DNA of 64,000 nucleotides, taken from positions 310,001-374,000 of the forward strand of contig FMBT01000296.1 in the NCBI GenBank assembly GCA_900095095.1. Direction: 5' to 3'. Under the pieces are notes generated by a model. The model was not told the origin of the DNA. It worked only from the letters and a program-made list of their open reading frames with translations, and did not search any database. This document shows positions 1-11,028 of this stretch, piece after piece (within the stretch, counting starts at the first letter, position 1; each line of letters begins with the position of its first letter). The DNA is from Fragilariopsis cylindrus CCMP1102 (taxonomy: Eukaryota > Bacillariophyta > Bacillariophyceae > Bacillariales > Bacillariaceae). Both the position numbers and the translations under genes were made by a program.

Positions 1-1633
1 TGAAGCCGATTGACTTCAATAGGGCAATTCGTGCGGGAAGTAGTTCACCACGATCGTAAAAATAGCGTTGCTTACATACCCACCTTCCAAGTTTAGACTT
101 CTGATTTGGTACCGTGGTGTTTTTGTGTTGCTCTTTGTATGCTAAGAGTTTTTGAAACATACCCATCCATAATTGCTGATAATTTTCGTTATATGCATCC
201 AAGTTGAATCCAATCGATTTTAGAAGAGCGCATCGATTTGGAAGTAGCTTATCTTTTCTGTACACTTCACGTTGAGTCTCAACCCACCGTCCTAGCGGGG
301 GATCTTCCTCATATATTTTTGGTACCATGGTAGTTGTGCGTTGCTTCTTGTACGCTACGAGTTTTTGAAACATGTTCATCCATTTTATTTGGTCTGACAC
401 TGCTTTACATTTAATTCCATCCCATTCGAAACCAATCGAATCCAGAAGGGCGTATCGATTCGGAATTAGTTTATCGTTTCTGCAACAACGACGTTGAGTA
501 AATACCCAGAGTCCAAGTTTAGGATTAGTCTTGTAATTATTTGGTACTATAGTATTCTTGTGTTGCTTTTTGTACTCAACAAGTTTCTGGAACATTTCCA
601 TCCATTTCTGATCATAGCGGTTGTCGTAATGAGTCTGTCGTTGTGACCTTTTCTTTGCTAGTCGCTTATCTTCTTGATGATTGTGAACACCCTTACTATC
701 TTTTGGAATAAATTCTTCTTCTTCTTTCTTGTCATCATCCTCGTCATCTTCGTTGTAGCTACCATCGTTATCGTCGTACCGAAAACGTTTTAGCTTTCTT
801 CTTGTAGACTCATTATTGTTATTTCTTGATTTCTTCTTCAAACTAGGAGTTGTCGTGACTTCATGTTGCATTTTACGAAGAGAATTATCCTCGTCATTGC
901 CTTTACCCTCAACCTCCTTGTTGCTGTTGTCAGAATTGTCTAACAAACACCAATTTCCTTCCACCCAATCATCATAGAAACTATCATCATCATCATCGTC
1001 ATTATTATTTTCGTTATAGTAGTTGTTGCTGTTGAAATCATTGATATCGTTGGTGGTATTCTTCTTCTCATGATTGCTCTCAACTTTAATCTGAGGATGT
1101 TTGCTGGTCGAAATTTCCCGGACATCTTTCTTTGTTGCTGTTGCTGCTATTTCCATCGTCGCTGATGCGGTGGTTGTGACACTACGACGACTAGAGTCAA
1201 TAGAAGAATATTGAATGGCTGCAGGTTTCCTTTCGTCAATACTACTACTACTACTATTGTCGTGGTCATTATCACATAACTTTCTCTCATCGTCGCACTG
1301 TTCATAATGTTCTGTCGTATTTATCTTTGCATCGTTACTTCTATCATTAATACCATTGCCATCATGACAATTGTTATTATTATTATTATTGGCGGGCAAT
1401 GCAACAACAACAACAACAACAGGATATTTATTATAGTCACGTTCCCAACACCAATTCCCTAACTTCCATTCGTTGAAGAAACTACTGCTGTTATTAATAT
1501 TTTTGTTGTTATGATAATCGTTGTTATTGGTATCATTATTTTCATCTTTGACATGCTCTTGTTTGCTTTGTGACGTCGACGACGATGATGATGATGATGA
1601 TGACTTTACTCGATTTGCTACAATCGTCGACAT
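1..1633 (-). CDS. Helicase-associated (HA) domain protein, C-terminus outside window
   Basis: This frame is open from an ATG at 1633 to the window edge, 544 codons plus one base, so the C-terminus is missing. The first ~330 residues are low complexity: Ser, Asn and Asp runs, a Val run, and two short repeats of the type EWKLGNWCWE / DWVEGNWCLL. Three tandem helicase-associated domains (PF03457 type) follow. Each has the pattern W..MFQKL..YK.Q...T.VP......LG.WV..QR......L.P.R..LL.SIGF; they lie near 640-440, 395-205 and 170-2. This domain is strongly expanded in diatoms and is thought to bind nucleic acid. No helicase motor is visible, so a nuclear DNA-binding role is inference. The domain call is firm; the start is the first ATG of the open frame. 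Confidence 0.8.
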   Translation of the reverse strand, partial: MSTIVANRVKSSSSSSSSSTSQSKQEHVKDENNDTNNNDYHNNKNINNSSSFFNEWKLGNWCWERDYNKYPVVVVVVALPANNNNNNNCHDGNGINDRSNDAKINTTEHYEQCDDERKLCDNDHDNSSSSSIDERKPAAIQYSSIDSSRRSVTTTASATMEIAATATKKDVREISTSKHPQIKVESNHEKKNTTNDINDFNSNNYYNENNNDDDDDDSFYDDWVEGNWCLLDNSDNSNKEVEGKGNDEDNSLRKMQHEVTTTPSLKKKSRNNNNESTRRKLKRFRYDDNDGSYNEDDEDDDKKEEEEFIPKDSKGVHNHQEDKRLAKKRSQRQTHYDNRYDQKWMEMFQKLVEYKKQHKNTIVPNNYKTNPKLGLWVFTQRRCCRNDKLIPNRYALLDSIGFEWDGIKCKAVSDQIKWMNMFQKLVAYKKQRTTTMVPKIYEEDPPLGRWVETQREVYRKDKLLPNRCALLKSIGFNLDAYNENYQQLWMGMFQKLLAYKEQHKNTTVPNQKSKLGRWVCKQRYFYDRGELLPARIALLKSIGF

Positions 1634-3439
1634 CGCTCTCTTTTTTCTCTTTCTCGAATGAATAACAGCTATTCCAGTTTCTTTTTGAAATGTCTAGCTT
1701 TGCTTTTGACTTTTTTCTTTGCTACACCATCTATGTACCGATGTTGGGTGGGTGCATGGGTTCTGGTTGTGTAGCGAATGGCATCAAGAAGAAATTGGCT
1801 GAAGGAACAACTTCATATCTATTTTAAAGAGAGCTAACTCAGTACTAAGCTACAGGAACGATATCCAGAGCAACAAAAAGCATGCCAAAAATAATAATAT
1901 CTTCCCTTGCTTGCTTCATCGGCTCGAATGGATGGATTGTCATTGAAACACACAGCAACAAGCCATTCAATAAAAGTCTTTTTTCCCTTCCAGTTCGATA
2001 TGCATATTGTATATTCAATAAAGTCTTTTTCCCTTCAATAAGTTCGAAACGTCGTTTCGCTTGTGTGTAAATTGCTTTAGTAAGAGATGGATTTTTCGCT
2101 CGCAAAAATAGCCAGAGTGTACAGATACAGTAAAATGCACGTATCCTAACCATTCGATCTGTCTATAACCAACCATACTGTCAATAGCTTGGATATACAC
2201 TTCGGAATATATATAAAACCAATGATTACTAGTTAGGTAGTATTTATTCTTGGTCCTGTTCATGTTGAATTTGCAAACACAGCACTTCGTTTCCTTCTTT
2301 CCTTTCTCATGGATCCGAGTGTGTGCCTCTCGATAGACTCCAGTTTCTTTTTTAGGTATTCTTCTTTATAGATCATTGTCATCGATATCGATATCCATGG
2401 CAACTAATGGATCCTTGATCGGCTTGAGCTGCACTAAGGACTTACAAATATCTGAAAGTGAGTCGCACAAAAAGTAACAGCGTGTTCATATGAGTTCGGC
2501 AAAATTTACTATTTTTGTAATGAGGCAATTGATGCATTGTTATAGCCTAGTATTGACTACAGCATAATCCACACTGTAACGAACGGAAGGTAACACACGA
2601 TGCTTTTGTTTCCTTTTTTTTCCATGCCGTACCTTTTATTCACCCCCCGCTGTTGTTGAGTTACTACTCTCGTATGTAGTGGTAATGATTGATCCCTCAA
2701 AGTTATCTATTCTACTTTCTCTTTGTTCTGACTGACGAGAATGTTTTCTTTGTGATCTTATCGCGTCGGTGAGTGGAGGCCGAGAAAGAGAATCTTTTCA
2801 GATGAACGATGAGGATAGTGTTGGCGCGCACCAATTCCAGTCGCGAGCGACATCTATTAAAGACGCGGATCGTCCCCAATCCCAAAGGGATGCGACCTAA
2901 AGGAATGCAAGGCATGCAGAGTTGAAGGGATGTAAATACAGCAATCCATTCTAATACTGTATATTATAATATGGAAGTGTAATCACAGTATGTGCAGATT
3001 CACATACATTAGTTATGATAAAGGGATGCAGGGGATGCAGAAGTGAAAGGGATGCAGAGAATTACAGTATATACAGAGAACAAGTATTCAGGTTCCACTA
3101 GATAGAGTACAGTGATGTAGGAACGAAAGTATTGTAGCTCCGATATAGCGAACTAAATCTTGTGCTAGTGAATACTGTATGAAAGAAAATATGAAAAACG
3201 GTCGCGAATTCGGTACTACTAGATAATACTAGTAGTGATGGAATTTGGACCGAAAACCACACTTCTCTCACAATAATTTTTTGAAAAGTTATTGTATAAG
3301 GAATGGAATAGAACGTAAGCTATCTCAATTCAACCACCACCTTTCCAATCTGTGTTCAAACACTTCTGTCTTCCTTCCACCATATTGTTAACGACACCAT
3401 ACCTACCATTGACGCATCCAATAACAACCGACTTTAAGG
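1634..3439. other. Intergenic, with short GGGATGCAG repeats
   Basis: No convincing gene is visible. Short frames here lack ATG starts or compositional bias. From 2885 to 3060 the motif GGGATGCAG or GGGATG recurs irregularly, interrupted by AT-rich sequence, and looks like a degraded minisatellite. The rest is AT-rich spacer between two divergent genes and must hold both promoters; I recognise no specific element. Confidence 0.4.
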
Positions 3440-3689
3440 TGGATACTGTTCAATCTCTTATTGCTGCTTGCATTGTCAGTTAAAAGACGACATATTGCGA
3501 CACCTTATTAGAATTATTGTCAGTTTTTCACATATAGATTCTGTGTGTTGTTGGTACTGCTCTGTGGATACTGTTCAATCTCTTACTGCTGCTTGCATTG
3601 TCAGTTAAAAGACGACATATTGCGACACCTTATTAGAATTATCGTCAGTTTTTCACATATAGATTCTGTGTGTTGTTGGTACTGTTCTA
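3440..3689. repeat. Tandem duplication of 125 bp at gene start
   Basis: Two head-to-tail copies, 3440-3564 and 3565-3689, differ at only a few C/T positions. The second copy ends 8 bp before the ATG at 3698, so the duplicated block is probably 5' UTR or promoter. Near-identity implies a recent event. Confidence 0.9.
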
Positions 3690-3697
3690 CCCAAATC

Positions 3698-4963
3698 ATG
3701 GTGCAGTTTTCGGAAATAGTTTTACAAAAACTAGAACCAGACACGATGGTTCTTCCCTTGTCCTACAATGGACACAAGATTACAAGGAAAGAATGCATGG
3801 TTAAATTGCATGGTAAAACACGGAAGAAACGAGGACAAGTGGAGGGTCTTGTGTACTGTCCAGACCAAATGCCAGTAGACAAACACAATTTGAATGGTTG
3901 GAAGTATGCGTATTTTGCTGATACAGTCAGCCTATGTCCAACAACATTTGTCCTCCATGATGTGGAAGGTAATAAGAAAGATGTAATTCACGTCCACACA
4001 ACCCTTGCTACTGTAAGCAATCATATCCGTGCATGTGAAGATCATTGCCTTGCCAATCATACCCATGTTCGTAATGATATTAAACACGAGACCGGCACTA
4101 TGGTATCTAGTGGGCATCGTGTTGAGATCAAGTCATCAACTGTTAACATGTATCGTCCAGGAAAGAACAACACACCTAAAACAAGCGAAGATACAACATC
4201 GTTGTATAATTATGCTGCCACCGATTTTCGTACATTCCTTATGAAGTCATCGCTAAAGGATGTCTATGAAAAGGATATTAACAAATTGAAGACTGGCTAC
4301 ACCAATAATTGTTGGAAAGTACAAAACTACAGAAATGAAAACGGCGAGTACTTATATCTTCATCCTAGCAGTTCGATGTCCATGAATCTCACAAACTCAA
4401 TGCACATCGATCCAAATGATGGTTGTAGATCAACTGCAATTTGGTGGACGTCATCAAACCAAGAACACCTAGCTGTCACATTCTTGCTTTTTCCTTATTA
4501 TGGACTTGCAATAGAGTGTGGTAGTAAGACTACCATTGTTAATTGGGATGGTAGTATACAATACCATTGTTCTTGTACCATGCCATCAAGTGGTCACGTA
4601 TTCTCGTTCTTCAATTGTGCTTACAAGGATGTTATCAGGTTCAATGCTATTTTGGGGAAAATGTTTGACAAGAAGAAGACTGGCAAGAATAAAATACTTC
4701 CAAAAAGAAAGATTTATGTTCGAATTAGGCAAAAGGATCTCAACAATTACAATTTGCAACGTCAAGATTATGGTTTACACCCTAGAAAGTATTCCCTCCT
4801 TCGTGCTGAGGTTGTTTGTTTGAATGATGAGAAAGATCCTTATATCACTTTCGACAACAGTAGATTGTCTGACAGAGTATTGTCTATTCCTGTACCCAGA
4901 AGAAATTGTGTTTGTGTTGATTTTGTTAATGAAGAGTTAGAATCCTGGTGTCTACGTATATAA
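3698..4963 (+). CDS. Putative 2OG-Fe(II) oxygenase-like protein (TET/JBP-like core?)
   Basis: A single-exon protein of 421 residues. The open frame extends 51 codons upstream but only through the tandem duplication and without an ATG, so MVQFSEIV is taken as the start. Near residues 236-238 there is HID, followed about 50 residues later by WDGSIQYHCS with a His at 290. In between lies a hydrophobic core with FPYYGLAIE. The order His-x-Asp ... Gly-rich strand ... WDG....H resembles the double-stranded beta-helix of 2-oxoglutarate/Fe(II) oxygenases, especially TET/JBP-like ones. The arginine that binds 2-oxoglutarate is not certain. No signal peptide is seen from this start. The oxygenase reading is inference from motif spacing; the gene itself is well supported by length and regular codon use. 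It faces decayed coding sequence on the other strand. Confidence 0.6.
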   Translation: MVQFSEIVLQKLEPDTMVLPLSYNGHKITRKECMVKLHGKTRKKRGQVEGLVYCPDQMPVDKHNLNGWKYAYFADTVSLCPTTFVLHDVEGNKKDVIHVHTTLATVSNHIRACEDHCLANHTHVRNDIKHETGTMVSSGHRVEIKSSTVNMYRPGKNNTPKTSEDTTSLYNYAATDFRTFLMKSSLKDVYEKDINKLKTGYTNNCWKVQNYRNENGEYLYLHPSSSMSMNLTNSMHIDPNDGCRSTAIWWTSSNQEHLAVTFLLFPYYGLAIECGSKTTIVNWDGSIQYHCSCTMPSSGHVFSFFNCAYKDVIRFNAILGKMFDKKKTGKNKILPKRKIYVRIRQKDLNNYNLQRQDYGLHPRKYSLLRAEVVCLNDEKDPYITFDNSRLSDRVLSIPVPRRNCVCVDFVNEELESWCLRI

Positions 4964-4964
4964 G

Positions 4965-5634
4965 CAATCACGTCGTCATCAGGATTATCATTAGGTGGCC
5001 ATTCATACTGTGGTAATTGAAAACGTCTTTGGACATCATTTAAGTCCCACCGCATTCCATGCAGTACCATACTCTTTCGCCAATCGATAATAAAAGTCTT
5101 TACTAGTGGTAACCATACAAAATACAAAATCCAACAACAACAACAAATCTTCGTATGATAGAACTCCCGTATCTTTCATCTCAACCATATCTTCCGTCTC
5201 CAAGAAGAATCTCATTTCCTTTTCGATTTTTCAATCTCATCCTTGTACTGGTTCCTTTCATGTACATCTTTGAAAGATGTAACCATAATGTAGGATGGCT
5301 TTACAATGTTGATACCATTCATGACGGAGACCACATTGTTGTTGCTGGTCGACGTCGCACCGTCGTCACAATTGTCTACCAATAGTAATACGTCATCATC
5401 ATCATCATCATCATTCCGGCCATCATTATTAATCCCATCATCTCCACCACTATTACCACTACAGAAATGGCATATATGGAACGAAGATGAAGTTGAAGCC
5501 GAAGACGAAGTAGTAGTAGTAGCAGTAGTAGCAGTAGTAGTTGTAGTTGGAATATTCTCAATGGCATAAAAATTTCGAAGGTAACACCAGTAAGCTACAC
5601 TTTGAAACGTTTCTTTAACGAGCATTATTTGCAA
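4965..5634 (-). pseudogene. Probable decayed or multi-exon gene, minus strand
   Basis: Three overlapping minus-strand frames look coding in succession. The first carries the Thr/Ala/Ser and Asp/Asn tracts typical of proteins in this window (5634-5212). The second continues as EMRFFLETEDMVEMKDTG and ends near 5045. The third reads SMVLHGMRWDLNDVQRRF and ends RRHQDSN at about 4965. No GT-AG pair joining them is obvious, so two reading-frame changes are needed, which suggests a disabled gene rather than introns. The first frame has no upstream ATG that I trust. Function is unknown. A spurious frame opposite repeats is the main alternative for the first part. Confidence 0.3.
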
Positions 5635-6800
5635 GGATCCTTATCATTGTTATTATACCTTTATGATTCAACGATGAGAATTTATTGTACAACATATTAT
5701 TCCCCTTATTGTAGATAGGCTCTTACTTTCAATCTTAGAATTTGCGAAGTACAGAACAATAATATGACGCCTTTGTACGGTACGTATAATAGAGGCAATA
5801 GACCCGATTTTGAGTGAGCGAAAGAATAAATGAAATCGGTCCCTGAAATAATGTGATCGTCGGTGTTACCGCACACAGTAGCATACACGTACAGTTAGTA
5901 TAAGTACGCGACAGCTAACATAAATCGTTGTACAGTACGTGGAAAGCTCCATAGGTTGCCGCCTTAATACTTCAAGTATTTTGGTACAATTGTAGAATCT
6001 CCTAAGTATTTGCCGATGGCTCTAAGTAATTTCTCACTGAGATATTGTGAAACACCGTTGACATTTACCGTGGAGCATTACAAGTAGGAAGAAGAACGAG
6101 ATGTGTCAATATTTCAACGAAATATAGAAGATTCGATTCACACTTCGTCGTAACTCAACATTCACAGTTCTAAACACATGACTTTTGTCCATAATAACAT
6201 TCTGCACGGGACGTCTTAATTGCCTTCACTTTGGTCTGTGTATCACCATAGAGGTGTGTTGTTTTCTTTCGCTAACGCTATACGCTATCAGAAATACATT
6301 ATCGGTGCAACATTGTACGGTATGCTGTTTCTACTCTTCTTTCAGCCCATAGAACAAAGTACGCCGTACGTGACATATCTTAGCAACGAATCGATTCGAT
6401 TCGATATACGTGGACTTATTGGTTCATAAATTTGATTTAGTTTTATATAGTTTGGATACCATTTTTCCTCTAAATTTTTGTTTTGCTTGTCATCCGTTTT
6501 CGATACCATAGCCACTGATTTCCTCTATCAAACTTGCTTTTGAGCTACAACAGCTGGGTGTTATATTATAAAGTTGAGTAGTTTTTTTTTTTGATAATAT
6601 CTTTACTACAGGAAAAAAATCTTATACCTTTTTATTTTGTTGACAAATTATTCCTGTGGTTCCCCCTTTGTGTCTTGTCATGTCTTGTGATTCCAAATGT
6701 AAAATGACCGAAAATGCGCAAGACAGAAAGGTGGGAGTGGTACTTTACATGTTAGAAGACGTCCATAATTATAAAATAGGTTAGAATAAGTAGAGCGAGA
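5635..6800. other. Intergenic, nothing recognised
   Basis: AT-rich spacer with scattered short frames lacking ATG starts. I see no repeat, RNA gene or coding signal that I can support. Confidence 0.4.
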
Positions 6801-7199
6801 ATGGAAACAGTCCAACGCATATACATGGTGCGTGATGCCATACGTAGGAAACATATGCCGTTTTCAAAGCCCAGAGGGTTCTACAATGTACTTCGTTGCG
6901 TCGTCTCCTTCCTACTTTCTGTCCTATTATTCTCCTGTCTCATTAACGCTACTCGTACCCTATCATCAACGTCGGAGTTGCTGGAGCAAGGAAGAAGATC
7001 AGTTTGGAATAAAGAGGATGTCTTCATCGTATCTATTCGTCACTGCTCTACTAGTAGTAATCATATGCAGCAAGCACGAAGAAACATGATATTTTATGCC
7101 CGATTTTACCATTTTTCTCGGTTGCTGAGGTGCACCAAAATCGTAGAAAAATTAAACGATTTAATTCATATGTTGCTATCCCGTCTATATGCTATTTAG
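6801..7199 (+). CDS. Small hypothetical protein with one hydrophobic segment
   Basis: The frame starts with an ATG and encodes 132 residues. A basic N-terminus is followed by a hydrophobic stretch (RCVVSFLLSVLLFSCLINA, residues ~32-50) that could be a signal anchor. The rest has no motif or repeat that I recognise, and the codon use is not distinctive. It could be a small membrane protein or a chance frame; low confidence. Confidence 0.25.
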   Translation: METVQRIYMVRDAIRRKHMPFSKPRGFYNVLRCVVSFLLSVLLFSCLINATRTLSSTSELLEQGRRSVWNKEDVFIVSIRHCSTSSNHMQQARRNMIFYARFYHFSRLLRCTKIVEKLNDLIHMLLSRLYAI

Positions 7200-7394
7200 A
7201 TAGATTTAATATGTATATTATTATTAGTAGTAGTAGTGATGCCATTGTATCTTATCTTAGCTAGTGCTATGAATGTAATTGCTTCCCATCGTTCGTAACT
7301 ATGATATTGTATCGTATCGTTGCTAATACAATGAATGTACCTGCTTCCCAGCATTCGTAACTATGATAATGTCTGTGATAATCTGAACGCTCTC

Positions 7395-8207
7395 TCACCA
7401 CATCATCATCAAAAGCGTCACAGGAGCTGTGGCAGCTAACAAACATAGGGTGAACGTCCGTTGACTTGCAGCAGATGGGGTGGGGTCCATCGGAGCCGAA
7501 TTTTCTTGGTCCACGACGGGTGTCACAGATTCTTTTTCTACACCTTCTCTTTCCATTAGTTCAATAGTACAATTCGCTCCCGTAGAAATATCCATGCTCA
7601 GTTTAATATCTTCAATGGTCCAATCGGCATACTCCGAAGGACAGGATTTGGGTACGCAATCGATAATGTCATAGGAAATAAACGTAATGACCGCTGGTTT
7701 TTGAATTAGCTCTCCTGTGGTATTCGACGGTAAAGTTCGACCGTCACACGTAGCTACCATGGGTTGGAACTCGAGGGATGTCAAGTATTCGTCACAGAAG
7801 GCTCTTAGTTTGGACGTGTCGCAGTTTGTCATATCCATCTGATATTCCAACGAAATCAAACTGTCAGTTTCATCAGTATTCAACATTTCTGACGACTCTG
7901 GACAGGACTCTCTCAAGTCATCGGTTACATTCTTATATTCGTTGTATTTATCAGCGTCCGGCCCCCATGCCATCATGTCGTCGAGGCACTGCTGTGAAAT
8001 GGTCTGCTCTGCTCGTCGTCTGGATAATAGCAGCTTATTTCGAGGGTTCACGACGACATTACTAGTGACGCGAATAATACCCAAGGAAGGTTCCTCATCC
8101 ATCTCCTCCAGCAGTGATGTTTCGAATATGCCATGAGAATGGGCCACGGAAATGGAATGTCCCAAGAAGAGGATAGTGATAGTCGTTGTTAGCATGAAGT
8201 TCCTCAT
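7395..8207 (-). CDS. Secreted Cys-containing protein with hydrophobic C-terminus
   Basis: A single-exon protein of 270 residues. The open frame runs 28 codons further upstream without an ATG, so MRNFMLTTTITILFLG, a good signal peptide, is taken as the start. The mature part has several cysteines (QQCLDDM, ESCPES, TNCDTSK, AFCDEY, DCVPKSCP), N-glycosylation sequons and an acidic, Thr/Pro-rich region before a hydrophobic C-terminal tail ending LLMMMW. Signal peptide plus terminal hydrophobic tail suggests GPI attachment at the cell surface. It is the first of three such genes in about 5 kb (the others start at 10241 and 11747), although their mature parts do not align clearly. No family is recognised. 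Confidence 0.7.
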   Translation of the reverse strand: MRNFMLTTTITILFLGHSISVAHSHGIFETSLLEEMDEEPSLGIIRVTSNVVVNPRNKLLLSRRRAEQTISQQCLDDMMAWGPDADKYNEYKNVTDDLRESCPESSEMLNTDETDSLISLEYQMDMTNCDTSKLRAFCDEYLTSLEFQPMVATCDGRTLPSNTTGELIQKPAVITFISYDIIDCVPKSCPSEYADWTIEDIKLSMDISTGANCTIELMEREGVEKESVTPVVDQENSAPMDPTPSAASQRTFTLCLLAATAPVTLLMMMW

Positions 8208-8280
8208 TTTAAAAAGAGGAATCGTTGAGTTGTGCTGCCTAAGGCAAATCTTTTGTGTCCCAACAAAAACGGGAACGAAA

Positions 8281-8554
8281 CTGGGCGACACTTTTATTCC
8301 GTTGATAAGATACAGTATTGTTTCAACTTACGACGTAGTACGTTAGGCAAGTTGGATAATTCGTTGTTTCACATAAAACATAAATTTAAATTAGAAGCTA
8401 ACTATTTTACAAGCATGTAAACAATATCTCCTTTCAGTTAGTGGATATGCGCCTCTTCGTACTTGAAGTATCCAACGGTAATTTGCCCACGACTGAAACC
8501 AAAACAGTCTGCCATACTGGGCGTCACTTTTATTCCGTTGATTAGATACAGTAT
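8281..8554. repeat. 38 bp direct repeat flanking the gap between two surface-protein genes
   Basis: The 38 bp at 8281-8318 recur at 8517-8554 with two A/T differences (CTGGGCG.CACTTTTATTCC...). One copy lies upstream of the 270-residue secreted gene, the other just beyond the 3' end of the next gene on the same strand. It may be a duplicated regulatory or 3' element. The remainder of 8208-8652 is AT-rich spacer. Confidence 0.6.
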
Positions 8555-8652
8555 GACATACAATGTTAGTAGTATCACAACATTAATTTTTTTTTTAAAT
8601 ATATAATGTACGGTGTATATTTTATCTACATTATCATAACAGTGCCCTTTAG

Positions 8653-10241
8653 TTAACCGACCATCATTGTTAACAATACAACAATAGCAGCCAAACTTGT
8701 ACCAGTAAAACTTTTGATGTGAGCAGAGCTGGAGACAGTCATAGTAGAAAGACGTGTGAAAGAATCATTATTGCTGGTTGCATTAGTAGTATTAGGGCAG
8801 GTGAATGGTGGTGGCTGTATTCCATCTTCTTGTAGCCACATGTTATCAGGATTCATAATCACGACTGGGATACGAATGGGTGTACCACCATTTAACTGAC
8901 TTTTCTGATAAAAATCTTTCGCATGTTCCAAAGCCTCATCAATCGATTTATTGTCACCATGATCTCCATAGAATACCATATTCCTACCAAATTCACTAAA
9001 TCCAACTCCATGCCATGGCTTGATAACAGTTTCTCTACCATTGGATATAGTATAGGCGGGTATTGTTTTTGCTAGTTCTTTTCTTTCTTCTGGCCGATTA
9101 ACAAATTTTTGTGCCGGGATATAAATGTCATCAAATTTGGATGAAGAGATTCCACACGTCAACGTTGCAGGAGTTGTGTACAATAAACATGTTTGGTCTA
9201 AAGTTACATTGTTACTGAGAAAATCATTGATGTAATCAATACCTGACGTAAACTCTTCGCATTCTTCAGAGGTAAAAGGTAGATCTGATAGATACATTGA
9301 TACCTTGTTATAATTATATGAATTGTATGTTTCAAAATCAGAAAACGATTCCTCCGGACAGTACCTTTCCCATCCTTCTGGTCGTGATGCATACTCCTGC
9401 CATTGCTTGGTGCTTGGTGGGCATTGCATGACCACACCTGTACTTGGATCGACAGCTGGACCTGCATCGTCGAATCCTGTCTCGTCTCCGAGTGACAGTT
9501 CTTTGACAGATATTCCATTACCGCAATTGATCCGGTTCCAGCTATCACCATCGGTTGTCCAGCTATATCCTACTCGATTGTTGTCCCAGAAGGATGATTC
9601 ACTGATAGCCACATTATTAGAAATTTCCATTTCGGGATTCTTTAAGCTAGGTGAAATAATAGATCCTGGTCCTGGCCAAACTCCAGGCACTGGCGCAGAA
9701 CCATTTGTACCAGGATACGGAGTGACACCAGTTTCTTTATATTCATTTAAGATATTGACAGGTGGGGCAACGTCATCACTAACGTACACAAAAGAAATGG
9801 CACCAGAAGCTAAGACAGTCAATATGTGAAGATTAATTTAGTTAGATCATTGAAAAACATATTTGAACCCCTAAAAGTTGATGCAAATATTTACTTACCT
9901 ATTGACATCGGTGTTGGACAGTACCACGGAAACTCTCCATTAGTAATCTCGACGGGACATACCGGCGAAATTAAAGTATTTGAGCGGGAAATATTTGATA
10001 TTTTCCTGGTGATAAAGGATTGTCATAGATAGGATCTGTATTATCAGTCCCGCCCCCTCCATCTTCACCATGTTGTATTACTAGTCCCTTCATTTGGGCG
10101 ATAGTACAATGCATTTAATGTTGCTGCCGTATCAAATTCGTTACAAGGATTTACGTACTGACCATGTGTGGTCTTTGATACTGCTGCTTGATAGAATAGT
10201 GCCACGAATAATGATAGTGATATCGTTGCCGTCGTCTTCAT
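8653..10241 (-). CDS. Secreted surface protein with three exons and hydrophobic C-terminus
   Basis: The spliced model is exon 1 10241-10159, exon 2 10005-9899, exon 3 9809-8653. The introns have donors GTACGT and GTAAGT and acceptors ACCAG and CTTAG, and the phases match, giving 448 residues. Exon 1 supplies a clean signal peptide (MKTTATISLSLFVALF). The mature part has a proline/glycine-rich segment (PYPGTN, PGVWPGPGS), multiple Cys (CPTP, MQCPPSTK, ERYCPEE, EECEE), sequons, and a hydrophobic tail (GTSLAAIVVLLTMMVG) consistent with a GPI signal. Without splicing the long frame would begin at a TTG directly after an in-frame stop, which supports the introns. No family is recognised; a cell-surface or frustule-associated protein is a guess from topology. 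Confidence 0.75.
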
Positions 10242-11028
10242 GTTGTTATTATTGATATTTTAGTTAATTTTTTTCCTTACTTCTTCTTCTTCTTCTTTTT
10301 TATGTCGGTATCCTATTTCTTTTCTTGTGGTGTTTTAAGGAAAGTTCTCCATGCTTGGCAGTGCTGGATTTGTGATTGCTTCGGTGCGCCATGAATTACA
10401 CAGAACGGCCCTGTGTATGTGTGATTCGATTCGATTCCTTCGATTCGATTCGATTCGTGATTGATTATTTGATGATGAATGAATGCAAAACAAATAAATC
10501 ACAATCAAATAACGTACAATGCATGACGCATAAAATCTTGAAGATGGATACGATATCCATCGGTGGCGAAACGAAACGTTAGGGCCCAATAATCGAGGCG
10601 GTGTCTATTACTGTACACACTTTCGGCATGCACAGATGACTTGAAAAAGAAGAATCAATCACCATAACAAGCAGGTAGTCTTGCTCAAACCTTTTTTTGA
10701 ACTGGTTGCCAATTGGTATAAGTACCATGGCACCAGCCACAGGATTTGAAGGGTGGAACGATCCACCACCTGCCGGAAACTAAGTAAATATCGTTTTTCT
10801 TTTAACAGGCTACGATATAACTAAACTAACTAACTCCGAGAATTCTCGTATCAGTATGAGCTGGTTGCCAATGGGTATGCATGGTGTTACAAGATAAAAT
10901 AATGATGTGGACGCGGGACGTAAATTATTTGTCATTGGCATACGCTACGGTTGAAACATAATAATATTTAGCGATTCAACGAAAGCGACAACAAAAGATA
11001 AACTAAGGTAATTTCGTTTTTCTTTTAA
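10242..11028. other. Intergenic, with two degenerate copies of a 3' coding end and an empty-site-like block
   Basis: A frame at 10682-10783 reads ...LNWLPIGISTMAPATGFE...PPPAGN and stops. It looks like the end of a gene but has no supported start (the only internal ATG is at 10727). At 10857-10900 a second copy reads MSWLPMGMHGVTR. After the first copy, 10778-10819 closely matches the sequence on both sides of the MITE at 11029-11670 but lacks the element. The block around 10430-10460 is a GATTC simple repeat. Confidence 0.4.

Noticed and set aside
2712-2915. 67-residue minus-strand frame
   Set aside because: It has an ATG but overlaps a degraded repeat and has no motif or compositional support.
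3545-3697. N-terminal extension of the oxygenase-like frame
   Set aside because: It has no ATG and is made of the 125 bp duplicated non-coding block.
6220-6429. 69-residue plus-strand frame
   Set aside because: It starts from TTG, has only a late ATG, and shows no supporting feature.
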